Source of the DNA: JABDJL01 sp047614505
GTDB lineage: Bacteria; Pseudomonadota; Gammaproteobacteria; Xanthomonadales; SZUA-36
Assembly: GCA_047614505.1 (NCBI GenBank)
Contig: JBLHGQ010000001.1
Span: forward strand, 94,726 to 158,725
Length of the DNA stretch: 64,000 nt
Direction of reading: 5' to 3'
Below, one piece after another: positions 42,709-52,208 of the stretch. Position numbers and translations under genes: made by a program. Positions within the stretch are counted from its first letter, which is position 1, and each line of letters starts with the position of its first letter. The notes under the pieces are model-generated. The model made no database searches. It was not told the origin of the DNA and saw only the letters and a list, made by a program, of their open reading frames with translations.

Positions 42709-44466
42709 ATGAATCGCTTATTTGAAGAACTAAAAGAACGCCGTTTTTGGCGCGTTCTGCTTGCCTACCCCAGCGTTACCTTTGTTTTGCTTCAGGCGGT
42801 TGAGTTCTTCATAAACCACTACGGTTTTGATGACCGTCTTTTGACGGCAACCATTCTTGCTGCAATCGCATTATTGCCGGCAGCAATGATATGGAACTGG
42901 CGGCATGGGGAAGAGGGTGAACAAGCCTTTGTTCGTTCAGAGCAGGCTTTTTATCTGCTCAGCTTGATAGCCGTTTCGGTTTTAGTGACCTGGTACTGGA
43001 AGGCAACGCCGGCAGCAATTCAGGCGCAGCCCCTAGCGCAAATTGAGGTCCCGCTTATTGCAGTGATGCCATTTGAAATAGAAGGTGAGGAATCAGATTT
43101 GCAATACCTTGGCGACGGTATTGCTGAGAACCTGATCAACTGGCTGTCATCAGTTCCGGGCGTCAGGGTTGTTTCACGAAACGCGTCATTTCGTGAGCGC
43201 GACAATGCTAATGATCCAAAGGCGCTGGCTGGATTGCTTGGCGCTAATCAAGTATTGGCAGGGAATTTGCGAATAGTCGGTGACCAAATCGAGACATCAG
43301 TCGCCATGGTTGCCACAAACGATGAGTCACTTATGTGGGGCGAGAAATTCAGTGAAAAAATTGACGATGGAATTTATCTCGAACGCTCAGTTGTTGCCGC
43401 GATTCAAAAAGGCCTGAATCTAACCGAGGCAGATGTCGAACTCAGTACATCGCTTGGCACCGATAATCCGCTGGCATATCAGGCTTTTCAGCGTGGGCAC
43501 TTTTTGATTCAATCTACCGATTCTGCAAGTGTTAAAGAAGGTCTCCATGAGTTGCGTCGTGCAATCAGTGCAGATCCGACGTTTGGCCGGCCCCATGCCG
43601 ACATAGCCGACGCGCTTTCTCAAATGGTGCTTTACGTACAATTAGATAATGCTGCTTTACTGGGTGAGGCGCGCAGTTCAGCATTCGCCGCAGTAGCACT
43701 GGCGCCTCAATTACCCGAATCCTATATCGCACTGGCCGCGGTCTATCAGTACATTGATTTTGATTGGCAAAAAGCAGAAGAAGCCTATGAAGCGGCGATA
43801 GCGCTTAATCCTCTAAGTGCTGCACCGTTTCACCGCTATGCCGATTACCTTTGGGTGACACTGCAATTTGATCGCGCCATCGAAATGGCAAACCGCTCAC
43901 TGGCAGCGGACCCCTTGGATGGCAATGCCATGCACGCTGTTGGCGTATCAAATTTGTTCAAAGGGAGATTCAAAGAATCTGCGAGCGCTTTGGGTGACTG
44001 GGTTCGTTTCCATCCCCAAAGCCTCTGGGCAAATACCAAACACGCGGTAGCACTGTCATTGGCCGGTCAATGTGAACTTGCTCTGGAACGAACGGAAACG
44101 GTAATGGTTTTGAGCAACAATCATCCTTCGACATTGATGTTGAGCTGGTTGGCATGGACCTACCATGTTTGCGGCGCTGATAAGCATTATGCGGATGCAA
44201 AGGACCGTTTGCAGGCAGTATTTGATGACAATCCCGATACCATGGATCCCGGATTGAGTTATTACTTTGCTATTGAAGGGAGGGTTGATCTCGCAGTGTC
44301 CCTGATAGAAAGACTTGTTGCAGCTCGAAGTCCATTTATTATGTTCGCCCAGGTGCTGGTGCCCTCCTATCTGGGTTGGCCCGATACGACATCTGGAGAA
44401 GATGGCGAAGCCTATCTCGAAGTGATCCAAAGCTTGAATTTCCCGCCAAATGATTTGATTCACTAA
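42709..44466 (+). CDS. Membrane-anchored TPR protein with TolB-N/FlgO-like domain
   Basis: The 585-residue protein has three hydrophobic segments near residues 16-34, 43-61 and 84-98. A FlgO/TolB-amino-terminal-like domain follows at about 113-220 (IAVMPFEIEGEESDLQYLGD and GIAENLINWLSS), typical of bacterial adenylate cyclase-like and CadC-like receptors. The rest is TPR repeats, with AYEAAIALNPLSAAPFHRYA as one of them. Such proteins are usually regulators or assembly scaffolds; no DNA-binding domain is present here. It ends one base into the thioredoxin-like gene. Confidence 0.83.
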   Translation: MNRLFEELKERRFWRVLLAYPSVTFVLLQAVEFFINHYGFDDRLLTATILAAIALLPAAMIWNWRHGEEGEQAFVRSEQAFYLLSLIAVSVLVTWYWKATPAAIQAQPLAQIEVPLIAVMPFEIEGEESDLQYLGDGIAENLINWLSSVPGVRVVSRNASFRERDNANDPKALAGLLGANQVLAGNLRIVGDQIETSVAMVATNDESLMWGEKFSEKIDDGIYLERSVVAAIQKGLNLTEADVELSTSLGTDNPLAYQAFQRGHFLIQSTDSASVKEGLHELRRAISADPTFGRPHADIADALSQMVLYVQLDNAALLGEARSSAFAAVALAPQLPESYIALAAVYQYIDFDWQKAEEAYEAAIALNPLSAAPFHRYADYLWVTLQFDRAIEMANRSLAADPLDGNAMHAVGVSNLFKGRFKESASALGDWVRFHPQSLWANTKHAVALSLAGQCELALERTETVMVLSNNHPSTLMLSWLAWTYHVCGADKHYADAKDRLQAVFDDNPDTMDPGLSYYFAIEGRVDLAVSLIERLVAARSPFIMFAQVLVPSYLGWPDTTSGEDGEAYLEVIQSLNFPPNDLIH

Positions 44467-44999
44467 TGATGAAAAAAATTCTTATTACGTTCGTCTTCTT
44501 GCTGTTTTCTTTGCCACTGGCAGCCGAAGAAATTGAAGCTCCCACATTCACCATCGCTGATGAACACGGCAATGAGATCAGCCTGCCAAGGAAGCACGAT
44601 GGCGTTGATATTTACCTGTTCTGGGCAAGCTGGTGCCCTTACTGCAAGGCTTTGATGCCGCATTTGCAAAGCATTCTGGACGAGTACGGGGATGATGTTC
44701 GTGTGTATGCCCTCAATATCAAGGATGATGAAGATCCTCGGATTTATCTGGACAATTCGGGTTATGACTTTGTTCTTTTACCGGACGCCGACAGTGTTAT
44801 GGAAGCCTACGGTGTTAAGGGCACACCTGGGTTGTTTATCGTAGATGGCACAGGCAAAATCCATTTCAACCTTTATGAAATGATCTTTACAGACAACGAG
44901 GCGTATAAGCAACTTAAGAATAGCCAGAAAGCGGCGCGACGGGCACCTGCCTGGGCTGCAGAAATACGCCGGGTGATTGACGAAGTTCTGGGCCAATAA
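44466..44999 (+). CDS. TlpA-like exported thioredoxin-fold protein
   Basis: A 177-residue protein with a signal peptide (about 3-20) and a thioredoxin domain with active site WASWCPYCK, Cys57 and Cys60. The cis-Pro region VKGTPGLFIVDGTGKI is present. TlpA/ResA proteins reduce disulphides in the periplasm, for example during cytochrome c maturation. The start codon overlaps the stop of the TPR gene by one base (TAATG), so coupling is likely and the TPR protein may be its partner. Confidence 0.92.
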   Translation: MMKKILITFVFLLFSLPLAAEEIEAPTFTIADEHGNEISLPRKHDGVDIYLFWASWCPYCKALMPHLQSILDEYGDDVRVYALNIKDDEDPRIYLDNSGYDFVLLPDADSVMEAYGVKGTPGLFIVDGTGKIHFNLYEMIFTDNEAYKQLKNSQKAARRAPAWAAEIRRVIDEVLGQ

Positions 45000-45031
45000 A
45001 TTCTTGCTATAAGATTAAGTGAGCCGGCACT

Positions 45032-46696
45032 TTATGGCTCTACATCCGCGGTTGCCCAGGCCAGGTCAAATTCAGCTTTAACCACAACTGCATCAGTGTC
45101 CCGACCTTGTTTATCAAGAGCCTCGGCCAGCCCATGCAGCGACCATCCATTCTTTGGAAATTTATCCAGGTCTTCACGAAAAATTTGCTCTGCTTCAGAA
45201 TAACGCCCTGCAGCCAGTAATACGGCGCCCAGGTCTTGCCGGGTGGGAATACTCCATTCAGGTGGTTCACCATAAAGCAGGTCGTCTTCAAGGCGGACAG
45301 CATTTTCCAGGCTTTTTACCGCTTCATCGTAGCTTCCCAAACTTGCGCTAATTCTGCCCTCGAGTACAGCCACAGCTACAGCCAGCAGACTGCCAGACTC
45401 GTTAAATTCCATTTTAATGCCGTCAAGGCCTTCACCGGTGGCCAAATCACGCAATTGCCGTAATTCTTCATTGGCTTCAGCACTATTTCCTTTTGCAGCC
45501 TGAGCGCGACCGCGCGCATAGTGCCAGATTGCTTTTGCGTGAACCAGGTTATCCGGCGGGGCATCTGCAGCCAGCAATTCATCCCATTTTGCAAAGCGAA
45601 CCCGCATTTGCATTGGTCGAGCAGACCAGTGCTGCAAAAAATCCATACCCGGTGTGCCAAATAACTCTTGCGGCAGCATCGTTGCAACTTTCTCGGCTGC
45701 TGAAATCGAATCCTCGCTACGTCCAATCATCATTGCCGCGAAAGCCAGAAAATCATAGTTGTGCGGGTAATAACCGACGGTATACATGCCCATGGCCGGA
45801 TTTTGATCCTGAATGTAAGTCTCATCAGCGTGAATCGCATGCCGATTTAACTCCACTGCATCGAGATAGCGCCCGACCCGGATGTAAATGTGTCCTGGCA
45901 TATGTACTAAATGGCCTGCGCCGGGCATCAGACCGAGCAGGCGTTCGGCACATTCAATAGCACGCTCCGGATACAGTTTTTCAACCGCGTGGATATAAAA
46001 ATGACAGGCACCCGGGTGCTTTTCATCAATCGCGATCACTTTATTAAGCGAACTCAATGCGTCGGCAATTCCGGGATTGGGACTGCCATCAGCTGCCCAG
46101 TAATCCCAGGGTCGTAAGTCCAACAATGATTCTGCGTACAGTACTGCTATCTCGGGGTTATCCGGATAGCGTTTAGCCAGATCCGCCATGGCATCTGAAT
46201 AAGCCTGATCAAGGTGGGCACGATCATCTGGTGGCTCGGCTTCATAGCGAACCGAAAGGGCATCTATCATGGCCTTCTCTTGCTCATTTGCGCTGGCTTT
46301 TCGCTGTATTGCACCTTGCACGGCGGCATAAGCTGCCTCGCCGGAAGGGGCATCCATGGGCAGGTTAATGTTGGGGCCCCAGGCCATCGCTTCTCCCCAC
46401 CAACAAATTGCGCAATCAGGATCGAGTCGTTGGGCTTCCTTGAAAGCACGCACACTTTCAGCGTGATTAAAGGCGTAATACAGCCTTAATCCCTGGTCGA
46501 AATATTCCTGAACGCTGGGGATGGTGCTACTTATTGCATAGTGATGATCACCAAGATCGTCATATAACGGCACACCCGACTCGGGCGGGACCACTGTGTG
46601 CACATCAATATGGTGGGTAGTGTCCTGCGGCTTTTTGCCACATGAGATAAGCGTTAATGGGAGCAGTATAAAAAAGACAAGATGTTGAAATCGCAT
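45032..46696 (-). CDS. TPR-repeat lipoprotein
   Basis: The 554-residue product has a lipobox LTLISCGKK, so it is lipidated at Cys20. The mature protein is mostly TPR helices: QEYFDQGLRLYYAFNHAESV, and later GSYDEAVKSLENAVRL and GRYSEAEQIFREDLDKFPK. A conserved block, GHLVHMPGHIYIRVGRYLDA followed by AVELNRHAIHADE, and CAICWWGEAMAWGPNINLP, define a family seen in many environmental bacteria without assigned function. The His and Cys residues could bind metal or haem, but no CxxCH is present. Location: outer membrane or periplasm. Confidence 0.85.
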   Translation of the reverse strand: MRFQHLVFFILLPLTLISCGKKPQDTTHHIDVHTVVPPESGVPLYDDLGDHHYAISSTIPSVQEYFDQGLRLYYAFNHAESVRAFKEAQRLDPDCAICWWGEAMAWGPNINLPMDAPSGEAAYAAVQGAIQRKASANEQEKAMIDALSVRYEAEPPDDRAHLDQAYSDAMADLAKRYPDNPEIAVLYAESLLDLRPWDYWAADGSPNPGIADALSSLNKVIAIDEKHPGACHFYIHAVEKLYPERAIECAERLLGLMPGAGHLVHMPGHIYIRVGRYLDAVELNRHAIHADETYIQDQNPAMGMYTVGYYPHNYDFLAFAAMMIGRSEDSISAAEKVATMLPQELFGTPGMDFLQHWSARPMQMRVRFAKWDELLAADAPPDNLVHAKAIWHYARGRAQAAKGNSAEANEELRQLRDLATGEGLDGIKMEFNESGSLLAVAVAVLEGRISASLGSYDEAVKSLENAVRLEDDLLYGEPPEWSIPTRQDLGAVLLAAGRYSEAEQIFREDLDKFPKNGWSLHGLAEALDKQGRDTDAVVVKAEFDLAWATADVEP

Positions 46697-46814
46697 GATG
46701 TCGTCCTTGTGTCCTGATAGTCGGGATTAGCCGATAGCTTGATACATTATGATCTCATTTCGCATAAGATAATCCACAAAATTTCCGCGCGGATAAAAAA
46801 ATTGCCTGACCTTA

Positions 46815-48437
46815 ATGAATGATATTCCTGATACCGGCACTCGCCAGCAGCAAATAGTGCTGCTGTTTAATCAAGCGCTGGCAGCATTCAATGAGGGCGA
46901 TCTCGAGAAGTCGATTGGCTTATGTACTCAATTGGAGAGTATCAGCAGTAAAGAGCCGGGTGTTTACAACCTCAAAGCCCTGATATTGGCCCGCCAGGGT
47001 AAGCTCGAAGATGCAGTGCAGACTATCGACAAAGCCATCACACTGAAACCAGCTGATCCCAGCATCCACTACAACGCTGCACGTCTTAACAACTCGATTT
47101 TGCGACATGAGGCTGCAATCAGGCACGCGCAAACAGCCTGTGAAATTTCCCCTGAAAGCTCCACCTACCTTTATCAGCTTGCTGTTGTTTATCGTGAAGC
47201 CAATAAATTTGAAAAATCTATCGAGGCCATTGACAGGTGCCTTTATCGGTATCCGGATTTTGAAGAAGCCTGGCTGTTGAAAGCCGATAATCAAAGCGAT
47301 ATTGGTGACCGGGATAGCGCGAGTGAAAGTTATCGAATGGCCAATACCATCGGAGCGCCCAGCGCTCGGGCGGTATCAGCATTGTCCCGCATACATCGAA
47401 CGCCATTATCCGATTCTGAAATAATCGGGCAGCTTGAATCAATTAAGAATGGTAAGGGCAGCGCCGATGACATTTCCTGTGCCACATTCGCACTGGCATC
47501 AATCTACCAAAGGGAAAAGTTATTTGAAAAATCATTTGAGCTTTATCAACACGCAAACAAATTCGCGCGGTCAACCAGGCCATTTGATATCGGGGACTAT
47601 GAAAGACGGGTAGATGAGACGATTAATGCGTCTGACAACTATCCTGAAACTGCCAGGCAAGCAAAGCATTCCGGATTGGAACCTGTGTTCATCGTAGGTA
47701 TGCCACGGTCAGGGTCTTCCTTGTGTGAACAGGTGGTAAGCAGCCATTCCCAGGTATATGGATGTGGTGAACTGGCAACGATGATTCAGCTTGAACGCCG
47801 AATTAATAATCTTGACGTCAATTATTACCTGTACAGCGATGAGCAAGCGCCACCTCAAGAATTACTTGAACAGGCACGGACAGATTATTTTGCGACAATT
47901 ACAGGGGATCTCACCGAAGCCAGGTGGGTGACAGATAAACAGCTGTTCAACTTTGAAAGAATCGGTTTGATACATCGTCTTTTCCCCGCCGCCAGGGTTT
48001 TGTATTGCACCAGGCACCCTCTGGATACCATCCTGTCCTGCTTTATGCAGAATTTTGAGTCTGTCCGTTTTGCCTCAAGCCTGGATGACATCGCACGCGT
48101 CTATGTTTGCCATCTGCGCCTGATGAGGCACTGGAATACGCGACTGCCTGGGATAATTCATCAGGTCAGCTATCCCGCATTGGTCAGCGATCTGGAGTCG
48201 GAAGCCCGGACAATGGCTGATTTTCTTGGTTTGGGTGTTGAACCGCTAATGTTTGAACCGCACAAGAACCCGCAGCAAATGCTTACTGCCAGCAAGTGGC
48301 AGGTACGTGAGCCCGTTTACAACTCATCGATAGACGTGTGGAAAAACTACCACCAGCATGTTGAGCCGGTGATCGCCTATCTCCAGGCGCAGGGCGTTCT
48401 CGACGAGAACGCCGAACCCACTGCTATATTTGCTTAA
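46815..48437 (+). CDS. TPR-sulfotransferase fusion protein
   Basis: A 540-residue protein in which about the first 270 residues are TPR helices (EAIDRCLYRYPDFEEAWLLK is one) and the rest a PAPS-dependent sulfotransferase. The 5'-phosphosulfate loop is VGMPRSGSSLCEQVVSSHS near 294-312, and the 3'-phosphate-binding region is ARVLYCTRHPLDTILSCFM near 396-414. It transfers sulfate to a protein or carbohydrate; the TPR part may choose the target. It is divergent from the TPR lipoprotein with 118 bases between. Cytoplasmic, without signal. Confidence 0.9.
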   Translation: MNDIPDTGTRQQQIVLLFNQALAAFNEGDLEKSIGLCTQLESISSKEPGVYNLKALILARQGKLEDAVQTIDKAITLKPADPSIHYNAARLNNSILRHEAAIRHAQTACEISPESSTYLYQLAVVYREANKFEKSIEAIDRCLYRYPDFEEAWLLKADNQSDIGDRDSASESYRMANTIGAPSARAVSALSRIHRTPLSDSEIIGQLESIKNGKGSADDISCATFALASIYQREKLFEKSFELYQHANKFARSTRPFDIGDYERRVDETINASDNYPETARQAKHSGLEPVFIVGMPRSGSSLCEQVVSSHSQVYGCGELATMIQLERRINNLDVNYYLYSDEQAPPQELLEQARTDYFATITGDLTEARWVTDKQLFNFERIGLIHRLFPAARVLYCTRHPLDTILSCFMQNFESVRFASSLDDIARVYVCHLRLMRHWNTRLPGIIHQVSYPALVSDLESEARTMADFLGLGVEPLMFEPHKNPQQMLTASKWQVREPVYNSSIDVWKNYHQHVEPVIAYLQAQGVLDENAEPTAIFA

Positions 48438-48555
48438 AACCATCAATCCCGCCGGACAAACGCGCACCATACGGGCTGATCAGAGCTAATAAACTCACCG
48501 CAGACCACCTGGGGATCATTGGAGTTTTAAACTCCCGGAAATAAACCAATAAAAT

Positions 48556-49182
48556 TCAGGTAGATTTTCGGCCTTCATAATATGCGACCACACCCGGATC
48601 TGTATTAATTCGGTCAAAATGCTCGTTTAGCTTTGGTGCCTGACGGTCGACGAGGTCGGTAGGCATATAGTCCAGCAAGCCGGACTTGATATTTCGAACC
48701 CACAGGAAGACTTTGAAGTCCGCTATGGTTAGTCGATCGTCGGCGAAGTAGCGACCACCTCTGGTTTCAAGCATTGTTTCTAATCGTTTCAGATAAAGTG
48801 GAATTGGTCCAGCCGCCAGGGCTTCCCGTGCTTCACGCTTCTCATCTTCTTCCATAAAGAAGGTCTTGACGATTTTGGCCACGACATCTTCAACCACATC
48901 CAAAACTTCATCGCAATAAAGTGCCTGCAACGGGTCTTGTGGATAGAGTCCTGACAATTTGCCGGCATAGCGGCTGATGGAACTGGATTGGGTGATGACT
49001 TCTCCGTCAATTTCAAACACGGGTGTTTGCCGTAGCGGCATATTATCCCGCACAGAGGGCCAGTCACTGGTAGGAAACCGGTAGTCTTCGAAGGGAATAT
49101 TTCCAATCGACAGCGCAAGGCGAATCGGCTCTCCGCGACCACCGTCAAAATCGAAATAACTGAGCTTTAAATTTGGCATCAT
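48556..49182 (-). CDS. Glutathione S-transferase (sigma-like)
   Basis: A 208-residue GST. The N-terminal thioredoxin-like domain has LSYFDFDGGRGEPIRLAL with the catalytic Tyr9, RQTPVF with the cis-Pro, and the glutathione-binding QSSSISRYA at 65-73. The C-terminal helical domain contains LTIADFKVFLWV, the conserved folding motif. It conjugates glutathione to electrophiles or reduces peroxides. Its start overlaps the stop of the DUF899 gene by four bases, so the two form an operon. Confidence 0.92.
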   Translation of the reverse strand: MMPNLKLSYFDFDGGRGEPIRLALSIGNIPFEDYRFPTSDWPSVRDNMPLRQTPVFEIDGEVITQSSSISRYAGKLSGLYPQDPLQALYCDEVLDVVEDVVAKIVKTFFMEEDEKREAREALAAGPIPLYLKRLETMLETRGGRYFADDRLTIADFKVFLWVRNIKSGLLDYMPTDLVDRQAPKLNEHFDRINTDPGVVAYYEGRKST

Positions 49183-49778
49183 TGATCCTTGTTTTCGTAT
49201 TGGTCCCGGCGTCTGACCCAGGACATTGGGTATGGTTGAGGATTCTCATGGCGCCCCAGTGCTGTCATATCCAGCATCTGGTAGGCGCTGTTAAATATTT
49301 CGAGACCGCGAGCGTAGCAGGGATAAGTATGCGCGATTCCTCCCTCATCAGTGCGAATGAATGCACTTAGCCCGGGTGTTTCAGAGCTTGGAAAAGTCTT
49401 GCGTGCAAAATTGTATTCCATCTCACCGGAGGCCTGATCTTCAGCACTGAAAGTAACGTTCATATCGTGGTTAAAGTCACTGCCAAGAGAAGACACCCAT
49501 TTGAATTGCCAACCCATCCGTTTCCGGTACGCTTCAATCTTGTCTTTTGAGGTATTGGAAATGGTCAGCAGTTGTTTGCGCCCCGCGAACAGATCCGCCA
49601 ATGATTCAGTCCCTTCTGGTGCGGTGAATTGATAGTCTTTTTCAACCGCCACCCAAGGCAGTTCACGGCGTTTGCGTGCAAGCTTCTCCAGTGCTTTCGT
49701 CATCGCCTTTTCTTCAGCCAATAACTCAAGCCTTGCGCGCCTCCATTCTTCTTTTGACGCTAAAACTTGTTTCGTCAT
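49179..49778 (-). CDS. DUF899 thioredoxin-like protein with an internal in-frame deletion
   Basis: The 199-residue product matches DUF899 at both ends: SKEEWRRARLELLAEEKAMT, LPWVAVEKDYQF and LADLFAGRKQLL, then SKDKIEAYRKRMGWQFKWVS and SLGSDFNHDMNVTF to the end. Between about residues 71 and 74 the family normally has a further 40-50 residues with YHFMFGPDW and a CxxC-type redox motif; these are missing without any frame break. So the protein is probably made but without its redox centre. ATG at 49778 follows GGAG by seven bases; an ATG at 49838 would add 20 residues. It is co-transcribed with the GST gene. Confidence 0.8.
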   Translation of the reverse strand: MTKQVLASKEEWRRARLELLAEEKAMTKALEKLARKRRELPWVAVEKDYQFTAPEGTESLADLFAGRKQLLTISNTSKDKIEAYRKRMGWQFKWVSSLGSDFNHDMNVTFSAEDQASGEMEYNFARKTFPSSETPGLSAFIRTDEGGIAHTYPCYARGLEIFNSAYQMLDMTALGRHENPQPYPMSWVRRRDQYENKDQ

Positions 49779-49990
49779 TGTTTCGCTCCAGGCTTCTTGA
49801 TAATCAGTCACGGTTCCAGGCGTAATATTTTGATTCATCGCCCATGTACTATTTTCAGTAGCCTGTTGATTTTAATGGGCAGTATAGCTAATAGCTTATT
49901 TTGTGTGAATGACGCGCTATACTTTAGCGGGAAATTGGTATGATCGGTAAGTACCGATATTTTTATAGTCGCTGAAAGAGGGATATCATA

Positions 49991-50401
49991 ATGAGTGATT
50001 TAGGATCAGAACCAGAAGAAAATCCAGTCATACAAGAGTCAGACGAGCCAGCCCCATCGCGGGACAAGGAAACCAACCAATGGGCTATGTTCATTCATTT
50101 CTCTATCCTGGCAGGTTGGGCGATCCCAGTTGCCGGTTTGGTGGTGCCCATTATTCTTTGGCAGTTAAAAAAGGATGAATTACCGGGAATTGTTCCGCAT
50201 GCACATATTGTATTGAACTGGATTGTTTCATCGTTTGTTTATGGTGCAATTTGCATGGTGTTGATGCTCGTTTTGATCGGCGTTTTCGGTCTTATTGCTT
50301 TGGGAATAATTACCGTGGTCTATGCGATTATTGGTGGGCTCAAAGCCAATGACGGTGAGATCTGGGAATATCCAGGTACGATCATAAAAATATTTAAGTA
50401 A
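49991..50401 (+). CDS. DUF4870 membrane protein
   Basis: A 136-residue protein with an acidic disordered N-terminus (residues 1-30) and three to four helices, starting with NQWAMFIHFSILAGWAIPVA, and a HIVLNW motif that is typical of DUF4870 proteins. The family has no known function. It is followed by the small zinc-binding protein after 16 bases, so they may form a short operon. Confidence 0.85.
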   Translation: MSDLGSEPEENPVIQESDEPAPSRDKETNQWAMFIHFSILAGWAIPVAGLVVPIILWQLKKDELPGIVPHAHIVLNWIVSSFVYGAICMVLMLVLIGVFGLIALGIITVVYAIIGGLKANDGEIWEYPGTIIKIFK

Positions 50402-50417
50402 CAAGGAGATTGCATGT

Positions 50418-50612
50418 ATGGCTACTTATGAATGTGATAAATGCGGTATGAGTGTCAATGCCTCCTGTGGGCATTGTGACGCTCCGCTCGAAAATGACAG
50501 CCTGACTTTGGATAGCGGTGCCGAGGTGCAGATTTCAAAATGCCCGAACGGGCATGGCAAGATCAAATCGCCAATGTGCTGTGGTTCTGATATGAGTTGT
50601 TCAATCAGTTAG
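50418..50612 (+). CDS. Small zinc-ribbon-like protein
   Basis: A 64-residue protein with nine Cys: ECDKCG at 5-10, CGHC at 17-20, CPNGH at 42-46, and MCCGSDMSC at 53-61. The spacing fits two metal-binding knuckles, more like a rubredoxin/ribbon-type site than a classical zinc finger. It may bind zinc or iron. ATG at 50418 follows AAGGAGA by nine bases. It overlaps the 3' end of the convergent sulfatase gene by eight bases. The role is unknown. Confidence 0.8.
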   Translation: MATYECDKCGMSVNASCGHCDAPLENDSLTLDSGAEVQISKCPNGHGKIKSPMCCGSDMSCSIS

Positions 50613-52065
50613 CCCTGGCCGATTTGATTGCATCATTGTCGATGCTGGCTTTGTATTTCTGAAATTGAATTAATAGTGACTGCGCTTGCTCAGGCTCCTG
50701 CTTGAGCAAGTTGTACATCTCATATGGATCTTGCGAGATATTGAATAGATATTTGGCTTGTTCATCCCTGTCCAGAATCATTTTCCAGTCGCCCACCCTG
50801 ATTGCCCATTCATTAATTACTGGACCCTCATCGGGTGAATCAATTGTCCAGAAAAGGGGTTTTTGTCTTACAAGTTTAATACCGCTGAAAGACGGCACAA
50901 TGGACTGACCATCCAGTTCCCGGTCAGCGGGTAATTCGAAATCCAGGAGTTCGGCAAGCGTTGGCAATAAATCCAGGCCATGACTAGCTTCATCTGAAAC
51001 CTGCCTGGCCTGTATCATTTCCGGATATTTGATGATCGCTGGCACTTTGATGCCGCCTTCAAACAAATTTCCCTTTCTGCCTCTCAACCCGCCAGTTTCG
51101 CCAGCCATTCCCAATTCCCAGGGTTTACGTGCTTCGCGGGTAACCGGGCCATTGTCACTGGTGAAAATAATGATCGTGTCATTTGACTTGCCAAGTTCCT
51201 TCAGTTTTTCCATCACACGCCCGATCTGTTCATCCAAAAAGCTGATATTTGCATAGTATTCACCGCTGCCACGGTAAGGCAGGTTCTTCCAGTCCCAGTG
51301 ATAAACATCTTTGTTTGTTTTTGCAGAGTCTGAAATGTAATCAGCATACATATCCAAATACCTGTCCGGTGACGCCACTGGTGTGTGCACTTCCGAATAA
51401 GGGAGATACAGGAAGAATGGTTTCTTGGAGTCGAGACCGTCCAGCCAGCTTATTGCTTCGTCAGATACCAATTCAGCACTGAATTTATCAGTTTTGCCGA
51501 CCGCCTCGCCATTGCGCCAGTAGTTGTCCGGAAATAACTTTCCACTGCGAAGACTGCCATCAATTGTGGGGGTTTCTATCTTTGAATTTTTAGCCCAACC
51601 GCCGTGAATGACGAAACTGTAATCGAACCCCATGTCTTCAGGCTGTGGGTGCTTGCTCATTTGTGCACCACCATTGAGATGTAACTTGCCCATAACAGCG
51701 GTTTCATATCCTTTGGCCTGTAGCAGATTGGCGATGGTTATTTCATTCTCACCAATGTGAATATCCTCACCATCTGGAATCCACGATCGGATTCCAGTTC
51801 GGTAAGGAGTACGTCCGGTTAACACCCCGGCTCTGGAAGGTGAACACAAAGGCGCCGGCGCATAAAACTGCGTAAATTTGACCCCCTCATTTGCCAGACG
51901 ATCGATATTCGGGGTTTTCACAATAGGATGACCATAACTTCCAAGGTCTCCATAGCCCAGATCATCAACATAGAAAATGACCAGATTTGTCTGGCCAGCG
52001 AATACCGTTCCAGATATCAACATCAAGTAAATGAAAAACAAGTTATTGCTTAATCGAATTCGCAT
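50605..52065 (-). CDS. Exported type I sulfatase (arylsulfatase family)
   Basis: A 486-residue protein with signal peptide (about 1-23). The active-site motif LCSPSRAGVLTGR puts the formylglycine-forming Cys at residue 74. Calcium ligands Asp34-Asp35 (FYVDDLGYGD) and the later FTSDNGPV are present, as is the C-terminal subdomain. It removes sulfate from sugars or phenolics in the periplasm and needs a maturase, which is not in the window. Sulfated polysaccharides are abundant in seawater, which fits a marine habitat. Confidence 0.93.
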   Translation of the reverse strand: MRIRLSNNLFFIYLMLISGTVFAGQTNLVIFYVDDLGYGDLGSYGHPIVKTPNIDRLANEGVKFTQFYAPAPLCSPSRAGVLTGRTPYRTGIRSWIPDGEDIHIGENEITIANLLQAKGYETAVMGKLHLNGGAQMSKHPQPEDMGFDYSFVIHGGWAKNSKIETPTIDGSLRSGKLFPDNYWRNGEAVGKTDKFSAELVSDEAISWLDGLDSKKPFFLYLPYSEVHTPVASPDRYLDMYADYISDSAKTNKDVYHWDWKNLPYRGSGEYYANISFLDEQIGRVMEKLKELGKSNDTIIIFTSDNGPVTREARKPWELGMAGETGGLRGRKGNLFEGGIKVPAIIKYPEMIQARQVSDEASHGLDLLPTLAELLDFELPADRELDGQSIVPSFSGIKLVRQKPLFWTIDSPDEGPVINEWAIRVGDWKMILDRDEQAKYLFNISQDPYEMYNLLKQEPEQAQSLLIQFQKYKASIDNDAIKSARAN

Positions 52066-52208
52066 AATGATGCCCTGAACTGTTCTCTGATCTTAACCTC
52101 CATTGCCGGTCACAGCATCTTTTTGAATCAGAGCGAAAGCCCGAGCTTGCAGCACTTTGGTTTTAGAGGTATTAAGTGTATCTCTAATCTGTAAATACGG
52201 AGTTTAGA

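Noticed and set aside
45012..45040. GAGCC...GGCTC hairpin at the end of the TlpA-like gene
   Set aside because: Only five pairs and no T-tract, and it overlaps the end of the convergent TPR gene.
48521..48535. GGAGTTT-T-AAACTCC palindrome in the gap before the GST gene end
   Set aside because: Too tight a loop for a terminator and no T-run; probably chance, although it lies between two convergent genes.
52163..52187. TTAGAG-N13-CTCTAA inverted repeat upstream of the DksA-like gene
   Set aside because: Short half-sites with a long spacer in AT-rich sequence; likely by chance and with no regulator to link to it.
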